From: Alentia gelatinosa
Taxonomy: Eukaryota > Annelida > Polychaeta > Phyllodocida > Polynoidae
Assembly (NCBI GenBank): GCA_950022655.1
Contig: OX465584.1
Coordinates: forward strand, 44,002,723 to 44,066,722
Length of the DNA: 64,000 nt
Direction of reading: 5' to 3'
Positions 60,991 to 64,000 of the stretch are shown piece by piece (position 1 is the stretch's first letter; every line of letters starts with the position of its first letter). A model generated the notes under the pieces. That model saw nothing but the letters and a program-made list of their open reading frames with translations. It had not been told where the DNA came from and did not search any database. A program made the position numbers and the translations under genes.

Positions 60991-62236
60991 GTGCAATGAT
61001 TGCTAAGCCCTTACTTTTCACTGTGGAAAAGTGTCAAAGTCTGACCTTTTACCATGCAATGACGGCTAAGCTCTGACTTTTTGCTATGGAAAAGTGTAGA
61101 AATCTGACCTTTTACTGTGCAATGACAGCTAAGCCCTGACTCTTCACTGTGGAAAAATGTTAAATTCTGACCTTTCATCGTGTAATGACAGCTAACCTCT
61201 TACTTTATACTGTGATAATGTTTAAGAAGTCTGAACTTTTACCATGCAATGACAGCTATATAGGCCCTGACGTTTCACCGTGAAAAAGTGTCAAAGTCTG
61301 GCCTTTTACCGTGCAATGACGGCTAAGCTCTTACTTTTTACCGGATAAAGTTTAGAAGTATGAACTTTAACTGTGCAATGACAGCTAAGCCCTGACGCTT
61401 CACCGTGGAAAAATGTAGAAGTCTGACTTTTTACTGTCACTGATCGCTTAGTTCTGACTTTTTTAAGTGGAAAAGTGTAGAAGTCTGACCTTTTACCATA
61501 CAATGACGGCTAAGCCCTAACTCTTCACTGTGGAAAAATCTTTAAGTCTGACCTTTTACTGTGCGATGATGGCTAAGTTCTGACTTTTTACCGTGATAAA
61601 CTTTAGAAGTATGAACTTTCACCGTGCAATGACGGCTAAGCCCTTACTTTTCACTGTGGAAAAGGGTCAAAGTCTGACCTTTTACCGTGCAATGACGGCT
61701 AAGCTCTGACTTTGTACTGTGGAAAAGTGTAGCAATCTGACCTTTTACTGTGCAATGACAGCTAAGCCCTGACTCTTCACTGTGGAAAAATGTTAAATTC
61801 TGACCTCTTATCGTGCAATTACAGCTTACCTCTTACTTTATACTGTGATAATGTTTAGATGTCTGAACTTTACCATGCAATGACAGCTATATAAGCCCTG
61901 ACTCTTCAACGTGGAAAAGTGTCAAAGTCTGGCCTTTTACCGTGCAATGACAGTTTAGCCCTGACTTTTCGCAGTGCAAAAATGTTAAAGTCTAACCTTT
62001 TACCGTGCAATGACGGCTAAGCTCTTACTTTTTACCGGATAAAGTTTAGAAGTATGAACTTTCACTGTGCAATGACAGCTAAGTCCTGACTATTCACTGT
62101 GGAAAAATGTTTAAAGTCTGACTTTTTACTGTGCGATGAGCGCTAAGTTCTGACTTTTTAATGTGGAAAAGTGTATAAGTCTGACCTTTTACCGTACAAT
62201 GACGGCTAAGCCCTGACTCTTCACTGTGGAGAAATC
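60991..62236 (+). repeat. 1.25-kb repeat spaced 1,706 bp, second copy
   Basis: Second member of the pair beginning at 59,285. It ends near 62,236 with an abrupt switch from GTGGAGAAATC to TCTAAACATTAACC, a deletion-type junction within a monomer that joins the segment recurring from 54,138. Confidence 0.75.
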
Positions 62237-63662
62237 TAAACATTAACCATGCAAGGACAGCTATATAAGCCCTGCGGTTCACGGTGAAGGTGTCAAAGTC
62301 TGGCCCTTTACTGTGCAATGACGGATAAGCCCTTACTTTTCGCAGTGCAAAAATGTGCGTCTAACCTTTTACCGTGCAATGACGGCTAAGCTCTTACTTT
62401 TTACTGTGATAAAGTTTAGAAGTATGAACTTTCACTGTGCAATGACAGCTAAGCCCTGACTATTCACTGTGGAAAAATGTTTAAGTCTGACTTTTTACTG
62501 TGCAATGATCGCTAAGTTCTGACTTTTTAGCATGGAAAAGTGTATAAGTCTGACCTTTTACCGTACAATGACGGCTAAGCCCTTACTTTTCACTGTGGAA
62601 AAGTGTCAAAGTCTGACCTTTTACCGTGAAATGACGGCTAAGCTCGGACTTTTTGCTGCGGAAAAGTATAGAAATCTGACCTTTTACTGTCCAATGACAG
62701 CAAAGCCCTGACGTTTCACCGCGGAAAAATGTAGAAGTCTGACTTTTTACTGTGCGATGATCGCTTTGTTCTGACTTTTTAAAGTGGAAAAGTATAGAAG
62801 TCTGACCTTTTACAGTACAATGACTGCTAAGCCCTGACTCTTAACTGTGGAAAAATCTTTAAGTCTGACCTTTTACTGTGAAATGATGGCTAAGCTCAGA
62901 CTTTTTACAGTGGAAAAGTGTACAACTCTGAACTTTTACTGTGCAATTACAGCTAAGCTCTGACTTTTTACCATGGAAAAGTGTAGAAGTCTGACCTCTT
63001 ACCGCACAATGACGGCTAAGCCCTGACTCTTCGCTGTGGCAAATTTGTTTAAGTCTGACCTTTTCCTGTTTAATGTCAGCTAAGCTCTGATCTTTCACTA
63101 TGGACATGTGTCAAAGTCTGACCTTTTCCGTGCAATGACGGCTAAGCTCTGACTTTCACCATGGAAAAGTGTCAAAGGCTGACCTTTTACTGTGCAATGA
63201 CGGCTAAGCTCTGACTTTGTCCTGTGAAAAAGTGTAGAAGTCTGACCTTTTACCGTGCAATGACGGCTAAGCCCTAACTTTTCGCAATGCAAAAATGTTA
63301 GTCTAACCTTTTACCGTGCATTGACAGCTAAGCCCTTACTTTTTACCGTGATAAAGTTTAGAAGAATGAACTTTCACTGTGCAATGACAGCTAAGCCCTG
63401 ACTTTTTACTGTGGAAAAGTGTAGAAATCTGACCTTTTACTCTGCAATGACAGCTAAGCCCTGACTCTTCAATGTGGAAAAATGTTAAATTCTGACCTCT
63501 TATCATGCAATGATTGCTATATAAGCCCTGACGTTTCACTTTGGAAAAATGTAGAAGTCTGACCTTTTACCATACAATGATGGCTAAGCTCTGACTTCAC
63601 CATGTAAAAGTGTCAAAGGCTGACCTTTTACCGTATAATGATGGCTAAGCCCTGACTTTTCA
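62235..63662 (+). repeat. Segment recurring from 54,138, second copy
   Basis: Copy of 54,138-55,565 at an offset of 8,097. It has small differences, for example CCGCACAATG at 63,001 against CCGTACAATG, and CACTTTGG at about 63,537 against CACCTTGG. Beyond 63,662 the sequence matches the 58,635-59,000 type of satellite. Confidence 0.75.
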
Positions 63663-64000
63663 CTGTGGAAAAGTGTCTAAGTCTGACCTTTTACCATGCA
63701 ATGACGGCAAAGCTCTGACTTTGTACTGTGGAAAAGTGTAGATGTCTGACCTTTTACTGTGCGATGATGGCTAAGCTCTGACTTTTTACCGTGATAAAGT
63801 TTAGAAGTATGAACTTTCACTGTGCAATGACAGCTAAGCCCTGACTATTCACTGTGGAAAAATGTTTAAGTCTGACTTTTTACTGTGCGATGATGGGTAA
63901 GCTCTGACTTTTTAACATGGAAAAGTGTAGAAGTCTGACCTTTTACTGTGCAATGATGGCTAAGCCCTTACTTTTCACTGTGGAAAAATGTTAAATTCTG

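Larger units (their letters stand above)
31232..64000 (+). repeat. 63-bp satellite array, block 4 (runs off the window)
   Basis: About 32.8 kb of uninterrupted satellite, more than 500 units, same orientation throughout, continuing past the window end. It contains the rest of the second 16.7-kb copy, both 10,033-bp copies, and shorter repeats beyond 56,885. No gene, transposon or unique sequence interrupts it. Short minus-strand frames recur at fixed offsets (for example 42,003, 44,968, 52,036, 55,001 and 63,098), reflecting the duplications rather than genes. Confidence 0.95.

Noticed and set aside
5531..64000. CRISPR-like array
   Set aside because: The repeats are contiguous with no unique spacers, the organism is a eukaryote, and there are no cas genes.

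Overview
This is a eukaryotic, almost certainly metazoan, nuclear window. The evidence is three canonical nuclear tRNA genes, one with an intron directly 3' of the anticodon-adjacent base, plus an AT-rich background, fold-back and MITE-like repeats, and a very long satellite array. I cannot identify the species; the repeat style is compatible with a marine invertebrate, but that is a guess. No protein-coding gene could be supported. The open frames in the window are either products of the tandem repeat or short frames in a GC-rich interspersed element.

Layout. (1) 1-2,200 is single-copy-looking sequence with tRNA-Gln(CTG) and intron-containing tRNA-Tyr(GTA) on the plus strand and tRNA-His(GTG) on the minus strand. 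A striking perfect hairpin lies between the first two. (2) 2,560-5,530 is repeat-rich: a possible pogo/Tigger-like transposon end, a 271-bp duplicated fold-back family, a 15-base C run, and about twelve degenerate units of a ~140-bp repeat with GC-rich hairpin cores. (3) 5,531-64,000 is a head-to-tail 63-bp satellite, all in one orientation. Each unit is a diverged dimer of two ~31-bp halves. The array is interrupted only by three related GC-rich elements: A 6,527-8,538, B 12,012-14,493 and C 28,726-31,231.

The satellite is organised in nested higher-order repeats. A ~16.7-kb segment (about 10,180-26,893, including element B) is followed head-to-tail by a second copy (26,894-43,821, including element C). 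A 10,033-bp segment (about 36,820-46,852) that starts inside this second copy is again duplicated in tandem (46,853-56,885) with no net indel. Smaller units (631 bp; segments spaced 1,706, 2,965 and 8,097 bp apart) are nested within or beyond these. The second 16.7-kb copy differs from the first by +24 bp, -442 bp and one extra 631-bp unit, which exactly accounts for its length. This is what repeated unequal exchange would leave, although the youngest duplication should also be checked as a possible assembly artefact.

The variable positions of the satellite fall mainly at three CpG sites that appear as CG, TG or CA, suggesting germline CpG methylation and deamination. I found no gene system acting together here. 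The interest lies in satellite evolution, in an unrecognised element with clustered GTCGTAACGTGAC motifs, and in the hairpin between tRNA genes.
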